A DNA stretch of 64,000 bases from Corynebacterium marambiense (GCF_016342275.1 NZ_JAEIOT010000016.1:1-64000), one strand, 5' to 3'. Counted from the first letter of the stretch, positions 36,230-47,139 are shown. A program made the numbers and translations. The notes: a model not told the origin generated them from the sequence alone.

Positions 36230-37528
36230 GGGATCTGCTGCGCGGGTAGGTGACAGGGTGTAGCCACACCACCAGTACAACGGCCGTACTCATGACCGTC
36301 CCGAACCCGATAAGCGACAAACAGCCCAGACAGGCCTGACGACACCAACGGCGGTAGGCCCGCTCGATCCAGGCCACCACTCGCGATCCACAACTACCCG
36401 CAGGTGGCCCGGGTGCAGCCATCGAGGGGCACTGTTTTACAGGAGCACGAAGGACGATTCCACAACGGCGTTGCCCCCGCTCGACCCAACCCGGCCCATG
36501 CACCCGACCATGCGATGACAGGTGAGAACACACCGGAACTTCCGGTTTCGGAAATTGATTGCCCCTATCGCTGTAAACGATCCAGACGGCGACGTCACCA
36601 CAGATAACGACAGCATTCTCAAGCACCCGGACAACTAGCCGCGACTCCACCCTCGACTCGATTTGAGCACCCCACAACCCGAGCCGAGTAGACGTCTTTT
36701 GATCACACAGAGACAGAACTTACCCTCGGCGGTCTTGTACCCGGTGGTGTCGATCAACCACAGCTCGATCAGCCTACCTACAGCGAACACGCACCCGGGT
36801 CCGGACCATGCTCGCCGCCTACAGCGCAGAGATCGTCGTGCACTGGTGGACCAGGCCTGCAAGCCTGGTGCACCGCCTAGTCGTCCCGAACACGCTGAAC
36901 AAACCATCTCTGGCCGCAATCGGCCACGCGGCCTGGTCCGGCATTGCCTCACCGTTGCCACGGGCCTAGTCTGCGAGGAGCCGATGCCCGAGCCCAGGGG
37001 TCGCCTTGGTGGGCGTCGAACAACACATTCGTGCACTACGCCCCCACCACCTCACTCGGGGTTACGGAGCCCACCAGCCACCGGTAGTCGGCGGGAGGGC
37101 TTGAGCACCGAGACCTCCACCATTACAGGGAACCCTGCAGCGGCCAACTCACTCACAAGCCGGGATCTATTCCCGGCGGGTTCGCCTGGGACAGATACCC
37201 CACCGCCCGATGCTCAACCTCGTTGTCCTGCTCGAGCAGCCGGATCTGCTTGCGGACTTCGCGCAGCCCGGCCGCGTCGGCCCGAACCTGTCCGGGTTTG
37301 GTGCCCTCGTTGATGTCGGCACGACCTATCTACTTCTGCAGTGGCATCGGGTGACCACCGAGGCCTCTCGTGATCTGCTTGATCGTCACTCCCGGCTTGC
37401 GGCTCCTCGCCACGCGCACAACGTCGTCACACAAACTCGCTCGGTTAGGGCTTAGGCACAGCAACCTCCTCCCGGGCCCACCCCACGGGCAAACCAGACC
37501 AGATGCCAACCACCCCCGCAGCAGACCC
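36230..37528 (-). mobile_element. IS3-family element, degenerate copy 2
   Basis: The terminal repeats, read inward, are GGGATCTGCTGCGCGGGTAG at the low end and GGGTCTGCTGCGGGGGTGGT at the high end. The 1.3-kb length equals copy 1. Minus-strand OrfA remnants include RLLEQDNEVEHRAVGYLSQA-like sequence at about 37150-37250. OrfB remnants include VYSDRGNQFPKPEV and VAWIERAYRRWCRQACLG at 36300-36600. Many frameshifts and stops are present. It separates the DUF2800 remnant from the type I restriction genes. Confidence 0.78.
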
Positions 37529-37735
37529 GTCCCGATCGCCTTCGATCCTGTACGCCTCCTACTTGACCTCTACGAACAAACCAGCATGGTCGAAGGCGAA
37601 GCACGCGAACCCAAGCCGGTGTTCTTCTCCTTCGATGCTGTCAAGACATACGGTGAGAAGGCCCTCGGCGCCGTCGCAGAAGCTCGCGTCATCCGACTCG
37701 GTGAAGGATCCCAAGTCCTCTACGGCTTCACCTAG
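37529..37735 (+). pseudogene. 3' fragment of an unknown gene
   Basis: From the end of IS copy 2 an open frame reads IAFDPVRLLLDLYEQTS, EPKPVFFSFDAVKTYGEKAL and ARVIRLGEGSQVLYGF, then stops. It has no start of its own and lies 26 bases before the XRE gene. It is probably the tail of a gene cut by the insertion sequence. Family not recognised. Confidence 0.45.
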
Positions 37736-37761
37736 AATGTTGAAGAGGAAGGCAAGCAGGA

Positions 37762-37983
37762 ATGAGCTACACGTTCGAACACCTCTGGAAGCTACTTATC
37801 GAGAAAGAACTGACCCGAGAGAAACTTCGCAAGAACAACGGCTTGTCCTCAGCGAGGATGACCAATCTCGCCAAGAACGGCAACCCGACCGTCGAAGCGC
37901 TCGCGCACATCTGCCAAAAGCTTGGAGCCCAGCTGTCCGACATCTGCCAGCACCCTGGCAAGGAAGGTCCTCACAATGTCTAA
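37762..37983 (+). CDS. XRE/Cro-type transcription regulator
   Basis: The 73-residue protein has a helix-turn-helix of the small YozG-like XRE group: FEHLWKLLIEKELTREKL, then LSSARMTNLAKNGNPTVEAL, then ICQKLGAQLSDIC. It overlaps the hsdR start by eight bases, so it heads the restriction operon. Its likely role is control of restriction gene expression, as with C-type regulators. AGGAA precedes the ATG. Confidence 0.85.
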   Translation: MSYTFEHLWKLLIEKELTREKLRKNNGLSSARMTNLAKNGNPTVEALAHICQKLGAQLSDICQHPGKEGPHNV

Positions 37984-40900
37984 CTTCGAGTTCCTAAAGG
38001 ACAATTTCCGCTCCCTAGAGAACCTGGGCACTCTTGCCGAGACGTACCTCTATACCGATCCGAGCACTGCGATCATGAAGCTCGGCATTTTGTGCGAAAG
38101 AATCATCGAGCTGATCTACCAGTACGACCGAGTCTGCCCGCCGTATGAGAACACCGCCGTCAAGCGGATCGACACACTGGCCCGCGAAGGGCTCCTTCCA
38201 AGAGAAGTCATCAACATCCTCCATCTTGTGCGCAAAGCCAGAAACAAGGCTGCGCACAGAGACTCGGGCTCCACCGCTGATGTTGAGCGGTTCTTGCCGA
38301 TGGTGCATTCCTTAGCCTGGTGGTTTGAGGCCACCTACGGCAATCCCAACGTCAAGATGTCCAGCTACGTGCTACCCACCAAACAAGCTGCCCCGGTCCA
38401 GCAGCCGGTGGTGCTGGAGCAGGCGACCGAGGCGCTGGTTAAGAAGGACGAGGCGAAAGCTCAATCGGCCCAGAAGGTGTCGAAGGGGGAACGTTCGCGC
38501 CGCTCGACCACGGCAGCAAACCAGCGCCCGAAGACAGAAGCCGAGACTCGACTGTTGATCGATGAACAGCTGCGTCAGGTCGGATGGCAGGCCGATACGG
38601 AACATCTTCGATTTGGCAATGGAGCTCGCCCCGTCGAAGGATACAACCAGGCAATCGCGGAATGGCCCACCGATTCCACGGCAGGCAATCACGGACGAGC
38701 TGACTATGCGCTCTTCGTTGGGCTGAAGCTTGTCGGCGTAATCGAAGCCAAGGCCGAACACACAGCAATCCCATCCGTCTTGGACTACCAGGCAGCCGAC
38801 TACGGCAAGCTCATCAAAGCCGAACATGAGAAGTACACGCTTGGTAGTTGGGGCGCGTTCAAGGTTCCATTCCTCTTCGCAACCAATGGCCGTCCCTACA
38901 TTGAGCAGTATAAGACTCAGTCGGGTGTGTGGTTCCACGACATACGTGACCGGCTCAACACACCACGGGCAATGATAGGCTGGCCCAGCCCACAAGGTCT
39001 CCTCGAGATGCTTGACGCAGACAAGCAAGCAGCACAACAAGCCCTCAATGATCTCAGCGACGACCTGCTCACCTCCAGCACCGGGTTGAATCTCCGTGGC
39101 TACCAGGTCGAGGCGATCCACGCTGCGGAGGAAGCCATCAGCAACGGCGAGACCTACGCACTGTTAGCAATGGCCACTGGCACCGGCAAAACACGCACTG
39201 TGCTGGGTATGATCTACCGGTTCCTCAAAACTGACCGGTTCCGCAGGATTCTGTTCCTCGTCGATCGCACCGCGCTGGGCACCCAGGCAATGGACACGTT
39301 CAAGGATGTCCGCCTTGAGGAGCTGTTGACGCTTGACGAGCTTTATTCCATCTCTGGGCTTGAAGAAGCAGGCGCTGCCCCAGAGACGCGCGTCCATGTC
39401 TCGACGGTGCAGGGTATGGCCAAGCGCTTATTTTATCCCGGGGCTTCGCAAGAAGATGAACAGGCGACCAAACCTGCGGTCACTGACTACGACTTGATCA
39501 TTGTCGATGAGGCCCACCGCGGCTATCTGCTCGACAAGGAAATGTCTGATGACGAGGCCCTCTACCGAGACCAAGCCGACTACCAGTCCGCATACCGGTC
39601 TGTGATCGAATACTTCGACGCCACCAAAATCGCACTCACAGCTACCCCGGCCCTGCACACCACCGAGATATTCGGAGAACCAGTCTTCACCTACACCTAT
39701 CGCGAGGCCGTCATGGATGGCTATCTCGTTGATCACGATGCACCGCACCGCTTATCCACCAAGCTATCCACCGAAGGCATCCACTTTGTTGAAGGCGACA
39801 CCCTGCCCATTTACGACACATCGACTGGCGAGATCACCAACAGCGCAGAGCTAGCAGACGAACTCACATTCGGCGTCGAGGAATTCAATCGCTCAGTCAT
39901 CACCGAGCCCTTCAACCGCACCGTGCTCGAAGAAATCGCCCGCGACCTTGACCCGAGCATGCCCGAGGCCCTTGGCAAGACCCTCATCTACGCCGTTGAT
40001 GATGCCCACGCTGACCTGATCGTTGGCATCCTCAAAGAGATTTACGCAGACCAAGGTGTCGAACCCGAAGCGATCATGAAGATCACCGGTTCAGTTGCTG
40101 GTGGCAACAAGAAGAAGATCGAGGAAGCCATCAAACGCTTCAAGAACGAACGCTACCCCTCGATCGTGGTCACCGTAGACCTACTCACCACAGGTATCGA
40201 CGTCCCAACCATCACCACGCTGGTGTTCATGCGTCGAGTCAAGTCGCGCATCCTGTTCGAGCAGATGCTCGGTCGCGCGACGCGTCTCTGCCCAGAAATA
40301 GAGAAGGACCGCTTCGAAATCTATGACCCTGTTGGAGTCTATGAGGCCCTCGAAGCGGTCTCCACTATGAAGCCCCTGTCAACGAACCCGAACACCAGCT
40401 TCAAGGATCTGATGGAAGGCATCGAAATCGCAGGCAATGACGACACCAAGCTAAACTCAGCCATCGAACAGGTCTTGGCAAAGCTCCAGCGCCGACGCCG
40501 CAAGATCACCGACGATGTAGCCGAACACATACGTGATCTCGCCGACGGTCGCTCCATCGCAGAAGTCATCAAGGAACTGCGAGAAGCCTCCCCAGCCGAT
40601 GCTGCCGAGTGGATCCGAGAGCATGTTTCGCTGTTCGATTACTTGGACAACACCACCTTCGGTGAACAACGCCAACTGGTGATCTCCGATGCTGAGGACA
40701 CGCTGCTTTCCCATACCAGAGACTTTGGGGATGCAAAGCGCCCCGAGGACTATCTGGAAGAGTTCTCCGCATTCATCAAGAACAACACCAACGAGATCGC
40801 AGCTTTACGGATCATTTGCATGCGGCCCTCCGATCTTACAAGAGACGAACTAAAGTCTTTGAAGCTGAAGTTGGATCGTGAAGGTTTCACCGAGCAGAAG

Positions 40901-41251
40901 CTCTCATCGGCGCTGTCCCAGGTGTCGAGCAAGGAGATCACGGCAGACATCATCTCGATTATCCGCCGCTTCGCGATCGGATCCCCGCTGCTCACCCACC
41001 GAGAACGAGTCCGGCGCGCCATCGCCAAACTCAAGGACACGCACGACTTCACCAAGGTACAACTTGGATGGATTTCACGCATCGAGACCTACCTCGAAAA
41101 CGAGCTACTCATCTCAACCGACACTTTCGACACCGACCCCCGTTTCCGTCAACAGGGCGGACTCCACCGAGTCGACCGCGTGTTCGGCGGCCGTTTCACT
41201 GACATCATCGTCGAACTCAATGAACACATGTACGAGGAGCAGACCGCATGA
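37976..41251 (+). CDS. hsdR: Type I restriction enzyme, R subunit (HsdR)
   Basis: HsdR is the motor and nuclease subunit that translocates and cuts DNA lacking the system's methylation. Residues 1-120 form a DUF4145-like N-terminal domain (LCERIIELIYQYDRV). The PD-(D/E)XK nuclease follows: Asp in GRADYALFVG (about 242) and GVIEAKAE (about 258). The SF2 motor has Walker A ATGTGKTR (about 400), DEAH in IIVDEAHRG (about 512), and motif VI MLGRATRLCP. The C-terminal region is EcoEI-type. ATG 37976 has AAGGAAGG upstream. Its stop overlaps hsdMS by four bases (ATGA). It appears intact at 1091 residues. Confidence 0.93.
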   Translation: MSNFEFLKDNFRSLENLGTLAETYLYTDPSTAIMKLGILCERIIELIYQYDRVCPPYENTAVKRIDTLAREGLLPREVINILHLVRKARNKAAHRDSGSTADVERFLPMVHSLAWWFEATYGNPNVKMSSYVLPTKQAAPVQQPVVLEQATEALVKKDEAKAQSAQKVSKGERSRRSTTAANQRPKTEAETRLLIDEQLRQVGWQADTEHLRFGNGARPVEGYNQAIAEWPTDSTAGNHGRADYALFVGLKLVGVIEAKAEHTAIPSVLDYQAADYGKLIKAEHEKYTLGSWGAFKVPFLFATNGRPYIEQYKTQSGVWFHDIRDRLNTPRAMIGWPSPQGLLEMLDADKQAAQQALNDLSDDLLTSSTGLNLRGYQVEAIHAAEEAISNGETYALLAMATGTGKTRTVLGMIYRFLKTDRFRRILFLVDRTALGTQAMDTFKDVRLEELLTLDELYSISGLEEAGAAPETRVHVSTVQGMAKRLFYPGASQEDEQATKPAVTDYDLIIVDEAHRGYLLDKEMSDDEALYRDQADYQSAYRSVIEYFDATKIALTATPALHTTEIFGEPVFTYTYREAVMDGYLVDHDAPHRLSTKLSTEGIHFVEGDTLPIYDTSTGEITNSAELADELTFGVEEFNRSVITEPFNRTVLEEIARDLDPSMPEALGKTLIYAVDDAHADLIVGILKEIYADQGVEPEAIMKITGSVAGGNKKKIEEAIKRFKNERYPSIVVTVDLLTTGIDVPTITTLVFMRRVKSRILFEQMLGRATRLCPEIEKDRFEIYDPVGVYEALEAVSTMKPLSTNPNTSFKDLMEGIEIAGNDDTKLNSAIEQVLAKLQRRRRKITDDVAEHIRDLADGRSIAEVIKELREASPADAAEWIREHVSLFDYLDNTTFGEQRQLVISDAEDTLLSHTRDFGDAKRPEDYLEEFSAFIKNNTNEIAALRIICMRPSDLTRDELKSLKLKLDREGFTEQKLSSALSQVSSKEITADIISIIRRFAIGSPLLTHRERVRRAIAKLKDTHDFTKVQLGWISRIETYLENELLISTDTFDTDPRFRQQGGLHRVDRVFGGRFTDIIVELNEHMYEEQTA

Positions 41252-43251
41252 ACAATCAAGAGATCGTAGCCAAACTGTGGAACCTCTCCAACGTACTGCG
41301 CGACGACGGCATCACCTACCACCAGTACGTCACCGAGCTGACCTACATCCTCTTCCTGAAGATGGCCAAGGAAACCGGCTCCGAAGACAACATCCCCGCC
41401 CAGTACAGGTGGGATGAACTACGCACAAAATCCGGCATCGAACTCAAGCGATTCTACCGTGATCTCCTCCAACATCTCGGCGAAGAAGCCACCGGACGCG
41501 TCCAAGAGATCTACGCGGGGTCCTCCACCAACATCGATGAGCCCAAGAACCTCGAGAAAATCATCAAGTCGATCGACGCGCTGGGCTGGTACTCGGCTCG
41601 GGAAGAAGGACTCGGCAACCTCTACGAAGGTCTTCTCGAGAAGAACGCTAATGAGAAAAAGTCCGGTGCAGGCCAGTACTTCACCCCACGCGTCCTCATT
41701 GACGTCATGGTCACGCTCATCGACCCACAGCCGGGAGAGTTGTGCAACGACCCAGCGTGTGGCACTTTCGGCTTCATGATCGCCGCCAGCGAGCACGTCA
41801 GGAACAGCACCGACAACCTCTTTGATCTCGACGCCGACCAGGCCGAATTCCAGATCAGGAAAGCGTTCACCGGTGTTGAACTTGTCCACGACACCCACCG
41901 CCTCGCGCTCATGAACGCCATGCTCCACGGCATTGAAGCACCCATCATCCTTGGCGATACTCTCTCACCCGACGGCAAGCGCATCAAGGGCTTCGATATC
42001 GTACTCTCCAACCCGCCCTTCGGAACCAAGAAGGGCGGCGAACGCGCAACCCGAGACGACCTCACCTTCCCCACCTCGAACAAGCAGCTGAATTTCCTTC
42101 AGCACATCTACCGAAGTTTGAAGGCAGGCGGACGAGCTGCAGTCGTGCTCCCTGATAACGTCCTCTTCGCAGACGGCGATGGACGACGAATCCGCGAAGA
42201 CCTCATGGACAAATGCAACCTGCACACAATCCTCCGGCTGCCCACCGGCATCTTCTACGCCCAAGGTGTCAAGACCAACGTGCTCTTCTTCGAACGTGGA
42301 ACCACGGACACGAGCAACACCCGAGGCGTCTGGTTCTACGACCTACGATCCAACATGCCCTCATTCGGCAAGAAGACTCCGTTGACTTCCGAGCATTTCA
42401 ATGGTTTTAAAACCGCGTACCTAAGCAATAATCGTACCCAAGTCCACGACGAACGCTTGAGCTACTTCAGCCACGATCAAATCGCTGAATTTCAGAGCTC
42501 CCTTGACCTTGGCCTCATCCATCAGGAAGAATCCGCCCTCGACCTCGAAACATTCAACCCAGCGCAGTCGGCTGGAGAAGCTGCAGAATTGTTCGAAGAA
42601 GCTGCTACTTTGCTGCATTTACTCGCAAAGCAATTTGATTCCAAGCCAACCCCTGAGCGCTCGCAAAGGAAACTCATTGAATTGGGAAAGTGGGGTGGTG
42701 GTGGGACTCCAAAAAAGATTCGAGCCGATTATTGGACCGACGGGACTATCCGCTGGATCACCCCAAAGGACATGAAATCAGACGTGATAGTCGACACCAT
42801 CGACAAAATCACCGTTCTCGGATCCAAGGAATCTAGTGCTCACATCTTTGAGGGGCCTGCCATCTGCATCGTCACGCGATCTGGAATTCTTCGTCGCCAC
42901 CTGCCGGTAGCGCTAGCAAATGGAACTTTCACCGTCAACCAAGATATGAAGGTCTTGCACTCCATGGGCGATGATCTCGTACCCGAGTATGTCTTCTGGT
43001 ATCTAGCAACTCATGAGGGCGACATCCGTAAGAACTGTTCGAAGTCCGGAACTACCGTTGAAAGTATTGACTTCGCCAAACTCAAAAATTACGAGATTCC
43101 GGTCCCGTCGCGCGAAGATCAGCTAGAACTCGTCGCCACCATTTCTAAAACGATGGAGGCCATTGACAACCTCAACGATATCGTATCCCGAGGAATCAGC
43201 TGCGCGGATCTGCTGAGGCGAAAACTCCTGGCAACCCTCCTATGTGAATAG
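41248..43251 (+). CDS. hsdM: Type I methylase fused to a single recognition half (HsdM-S)
   Basis: Residues 1-440 are an HsdM N6-adenine methyltransferase: helical N-terminal domain (YHQYVTELTYILFLKMAKET), SAM motif I DPACGTFGFMI (about 168), and catalytic NPPFGTKKGG (about 254). From about residue 475 the protein continues as one HsdS-type target-recognition domain (WGGGGTPKKIRADYWTDGTI, IRWITPKDMKSD) with a single conserved helix (SREDQLELVATISKTMEAID). A normal HsdS has two such domains. Two chains could therefore meet to read a palindromic or bipartite site, as in M-S fusions of type IIB/IIG enzymes. No separate hsdS gene follows. Confidence 0.88.
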   Translation: MNNQEIVAKLWNLSNVLRDDGITYHQYVTELTYILFLKMAKETGSEDNIPAQYRWDELRTKSGIELKRFYRDLLQHLGEEATGRVQEIYAGSSTNIDEPKNLEKIIKSIDALGWYSAREEGLGNLYEGLLEKNANEKKSGAGQYFTPRVLIDVMVTLIDPQPGELCNDPACGTFGFMIAASEHVRNSTDNLFDLDADQAEFQIRKAFTGVELVHDTHRLALMNAMLHGIEAPIILGDTLSPDGKRIKGFDIVLSNPPFGTKKGGERATRDDLTFPTSNKQLNFLQHIYRSLKAGGRAAVVLPDNVLFADGDGRRIREDLMDKCNLHTILRLPTGIFYAQGVKTNVLFFERGTTDTSNTRGVWFYDLRSNMPSFGKKTPLTSEHFNGFKTAYLSNNRTQVHDERLSYFSHDQIAEFQSSLDLGLIHQEESALDLETFNPAQSAGEAAELFEEAATLLHLLAKQFDSKPTPERSQRKLIELGKWGGGGTPKKIRADYWTDGTIRWITPKDMKSDVIVDTIDKITVLGSKESSAHIFEGPAICIVTRSGILRRHLPVALANGTFTVNQDMKVLHSMGDDLVPEYVFWYLATHEGDIRKNCSKSGTTVESIDFAKLKNYEIPVPSREDQLELVATISKTMEAIDNLNDIVSRGISCADLLRRKLLATLLCE

Positions 43252-43523
43252 CGGCTAGCTGGATTCTTCAACGTTCCATCGTCTAACGACGCAACACCGC
43301 GTCGATATATACCGAACCTTTGGCACTTCTCCTTTGTTGCCACCCTTCGTGGTTCACGACGCTACCCTTCACGCCCTCACTTCTGCAGAGCCGGGCCACC
43401 CCGCCAGACCCCACCATTCCCTCCACCCCCTGCAAGCGCGTTTTCCCTGGCCAGAGACATCTTGCCGCCAGCCAGAAACATGCTGCTACATCGAAGCCTT
43501 GTGTCCGTACTTATGGGCTCTGC
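43252..43523. other. Intergenic region before the ISP right junction
   Basis: About 270 bases between the hsdMS stop and the resumption of the type ISP gene. No start, motif or hairpin stands out. Open frames on both strands have no recognisable content. Confidence 0.5.
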
Positions 43524-45726
43524 GACCCGTTCACGGATACAGGTAGATTCTCCGTACAATTTCTCGAGTACGAGCTGATCCACAGGTAAGACCTTGCCGA
43601 AAAGTACGCCACCGATGTCCACGCGATTGAGATCATCCTCCTCACTTACTACGTCGCGGCCGTGAACATCGAGACCACCTCCGCCGAGCTCAACGCGGAC
43701 GAGGACAGCGTCCTCGGTGGGTAACAGTCTTTCGAGGGCATCGCACTGGCCGATACCTTCCAAATCACCGAGGACGATGACGCGATGGATCTGGGTATGT
43801 TCGTGGAGAACAACGAACGGATCGAGCGCCAGAAGTCCGCGCCCATTCACGTTATCGTGGGTAACCCGCCGTATTCCGTCGGACAGAATAGTGCCAACGA
43901 TCTCAATGCGAACGTGAAGTACCCGACGTTGGACAGGCGTATCGAGGAAACCTACACGGCACGATCGACGGCCACTAACAAGAACAGTCTCTATGACTCC
44001 TACCTCCGCGCCTTCCGCTGGGCCACCGACCGCATCGGCGACCACGGAATCGTCGCATTCGTGTCCAACGGAGGCTGGATCGACGGCAACACCGCCGACG
44101 GAATCCGGTTGAGCCTCGCCGATGAGTTCAGCGAGATGTACATGTTCAACCTAAGGGGGAACCAGCGGACCGCCGGGGAATAGTCACGAAAAGAAGGTGG
44201 AAAGGTCTTCGGATCAGGCAGCCGCAACACCGTCGCCATCTTCATAGGCATCAAGACACCGAACGCTGAATCCTGCACGATCCACTATCGGGACATCGGC
44301 GACTACCTCACGAGAGAAGAGAAACTCGCAATCGTCGAACATGGCTCGGCAGAGAGCATTGAGTGGGAGAAGATCATCCCGAACAACCACGGCGATTGGG
44401 TAAACCAGCGCTCGGCGGAATTTGAGACGTGGCCTGTACTGGGAGACAAAAAGCCTAGCGCACCAAGAATATTTAAGGTCTACGGAGCCGGACTAAAAAC
44501 GGGACGCGACGCATGGTGTTACTCCATGCACAAGACCACCCTGATACACAACATAACTAGGTTCCTGGGTACCTACGAGTCCGCAAGACGAGATTTCAGA
44601 ATCTGAGATTCCTCACAATTTATGAAGAACCGCTCCGGGAAAAGTGTCGTTGCATTCCTTAGACTGAATCCCGAGTACCAAAACACGACCACAATCTCGT
44701 GGAATCGGAGCCTGAATAACCAGCTTGCCCAGGGACATAAGATCTCGCTACAGGAGCAAGGTTTCAGGCGATCTCTCTATCGACCATTCATGACACAACA
44801 CTGCTACTTTGATCGGGCCGTTAATGACATGGTCTACCAGCTTCCCAAGGTGTTCCCGACAGCGGAGCACGACAATGTGGGAATCATTCTGACTGTGCCC
44901 GCTTCACATTTCAGCTTCACACCTTTTGCCACCGACCTTCTTCCAAGTCACCACACACTGGATACAGGCCAGTTCTTCCCCCGCTGGACCTGGGAACCGG
45001 TGGAATCCCCTGCGGGAACCCTCGACTTCGGCTCCGCCACCACGTCGAATGCCGGGCCAGGCACCAAGGGTGAGATCCTCGACGGCTACCGGCGGGTGGA
45101 CAACATCACCGATGAGATTCTCGCCATCTACCGGGATGCGCTCGGTGGTGACATCTCCAAGGACGACATCTTCTACTTCGTCTACGGACAGTTGCACGAT
45201 CCGAACTACCGGGAGACCTACGCCGCGGATCTGAAGAAGATGCTGCCGCACGTGGAGACGCCGACGTCACGCGAACGCTTCGATCTGCTCCGCGAGGCCG
45301 GACGAGAGTTGATGAATCTCCACGTCAACTATGAGGACGTCGATCCCTATCCGGTCGATAAACAGGTGAAGTCCGCTGATCTCGATGACCGGGAGACGTG
45401 GCGGGTGACCAAGATGAAGTGGGCGAAGAAGAAGGACCCGGAGACGGGTAATAACGTCAACGACACGACCACGATCATCTACAGCCCGAAGGTCACCATC
45501 ACGGCCATCCCGGAGGAGGCGGAGCGCTATCTCCTTGGTTCGCGCTCCGCGCTCGGGTGGATCATCGATCCGCTACCAGGTGAAGAAAGACAATGCCTCC
45601 GGCATCATCAACGATCCGAACGACTGGTGCGATGAGGTCGACAATCCGCGCTACATCGTGGATCTGATCGCCAAGGTCACCCGCGTCGCGGTGGAGACCG
45701 TGAGGATCACGGATTCGCTGCGCTGA
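43524..45726 (+). pseudogene. Type ISP restriction-modification gene, 3' part (broken)
   Basis: Homology resumes exactly at methylase motif I (DPFTDTGRFSVQF), directly continuing the 5' part that ends at 26619. Then come HAIEIILLTYYVAAVNIETT, SFEGIALADTFQI, the catalytic VIVGNPPYSVGQ, IVAFVSNGGWIDGNTADGIR and FGSGSRNTVAIFIGIKTP. The recognition domain follows (TTTISWNRSLNNQLAQG, DNITDEILAIYRDALGGDIS) and the C-terminus WIID/RYQVKKDNASGIINDP. Lesions are stops after ELIHR, after SVLGG and after QRTAGE (probably CAG to TAG), a frame break near 44600, and a one-base frameshift near 45573. It cannot make a full enzyme. Confidence 0.88.
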
Positions 45727-46149
45727 GCCCGTGGACGCGAGCGGTTTCCCGGAGGCGGTGGGAGACGGGTCGGCACGACGTAAGAATCTTGTTCAGTTGC
45801 GTCGTGGTGCCGATCCCCGTTCTTACGCCCCCAACCGTTGAGCCGTTTTGTCCTGGGCAGACGGCACCGGGTTTCATTCAGCGGTTCTGCAAGGACATGA
45901 GGCTGTTGCGACGAAGGCAACCTGGGGCATGATCATCATCACTATTGATTATCTCCCGAGATGCCGCCCCAACCGCATGCGGGTGCGCGTGTACCGTCGA
46001 ACGAGAATATGTCAGTTTGGGGACAAACGCACCGCATGATGACCGCATATACTTTCGTACGGCAACGACTGTCAAGCAGTGTCCACATCATCCCGAGGCT
46101 ACGTCCCGCTCCACCATGACTGCCCGCACAAGAAACGGAAAACCACGCT
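45727..46149. other. Intergenic region, right edge of the island
   Basis: About 420 bases. An imperfect hairpin, CGGCACGACG with CGTCGTGGTGCCG (about 45771-45812), may end transcription of the broken ISP gene. The last 150 bases should hold the promoter of the CPBP gene. No gene remnant seen. Confidence 0.4.
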
Positions 46150-47139
46150 ATGTCACCAGTCAAAGATTCCCGGGCTCCACGCTCCGGCAGGCACGCCGCA
46201 GCTTCTTCCACTGACACGGTGATCCCGGTCAGCAACTTCGAGGATAGGGTCCTGCCCTGGGTCAGGCGGAACATCCTGATCTGTGTACTCGTCCCTACTG
46301 TCGTCGCATTCTTCCTGCTGACGATCAACGATTTCATGAGCCAGTTCTTCTCCGAGTTGGTTGGGTTGCTGCCGCTACCTGCGTTGAGCTCCCCCATCAC
46401 CTTCGGGTCGACGTTCGGAAGGGTGCTCGCCGCAACGCTGTTCGTTGTACTGATAGTGAAGGTATTCAGGCTGAAGCTCGCCGATCTGGGGATGATCCGG
46501 GAGAGTCGGCTCCGGGCGTGGTTCGTCGGTGTCGGTTTAGGGTTCGCCGGGGTGACGGTGATTCTGCTGATCAACGTGGTTGTGGGGGCGGTGCAGATCA
46601 GCAGTGTCTTCGACGCCGGTACCCTCTGGATTCTTCCGTTGGCGGCGGTGTTCTTCGCGTTCCAGGGTTTTGTGGAGGAATTGCTGTTTCGCTTCTATCT
46701 GATCCCTGCCTACGCCGCGAAGCTCACGGTCGCCGGAGCCATCGGCCTGTCGTCGATTCTGTTCGCCTATATCCACATCAACAACCCGAACCTGACGGTC
46801 TTCGGCATGGTGAACCTGGTGCTCTACGGTGTCGTGTTCGGTGTGATGTACTGGCGTACGGGGAATGCCTGGTTCGTCGCCGGTTGGCACAGTGGCTGGA
46901 ACTTCGTGCTCGCGATGATCTACGGCTCGCACGTCTCGGGCAACGTACTGCCGGGTTCCCTCCTGTCCTCGACGCCGAGCGGTAGTGAACTGCTCAACGG
47001 CGGCGCCTTCGGGTTGGAGGGCTCCGTGCTCTCCACGCTTCTCGGTATCGCGATCATCGTGTGGTGCATCAAGACGAACCCCGAGTCGAACCTCGGCTTG
47101 TTCACGCGACCGTCGAAGCCCACCCGGGCGCTCGCCTGA
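46150..47139 (+). CDS. CPBP-family intramembrane protease
   Basis: This is a multi-pass membrane protein of the CPBP (Abi/CAAX-protease-like) family. The putative metal-protease motifs are FVEELLFRFYLIP (EExxxR type), FAYIHINNP and WHSGWNFVLAMI. Eight or so hydrophobic segments span the 329 residues. Members process prenylated or other membrane substrates or give bacteriocin self-immunity. The role here is unknown. It lies just outside the island and 80 bases before an OGG-like gene in the same direction. Confidence 0.88.
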   Translation: MSPVKDSRAPRSGRHAAASSTDTVIPVSNFEDRVLPWVRRNILICVLVPTVVAFFLLTINDFMSQFFSELVGLLPLPALSSPITFGSTFGRVLAATLFVVLIVKVFRLKLADLGMIRESRLRAWFVGVGLGFAGVTVILLINVVVGAVQISSVFDAGTLWILPLAAVFFAFQGFVEELLFRFYLIPAYAAKLTVAGAIGLSSILFAYIHINNPNLTVFGMVNLVLYGVVFGVMYWRTGNAWFVAGWHSGWNFVLAMIYGSHVSGNVLPGSLLSSTPSGSELLNGGAFGLEGSVLSTLLGIAIIVWCIKTNPESNLGLFTRPSKPTRALA

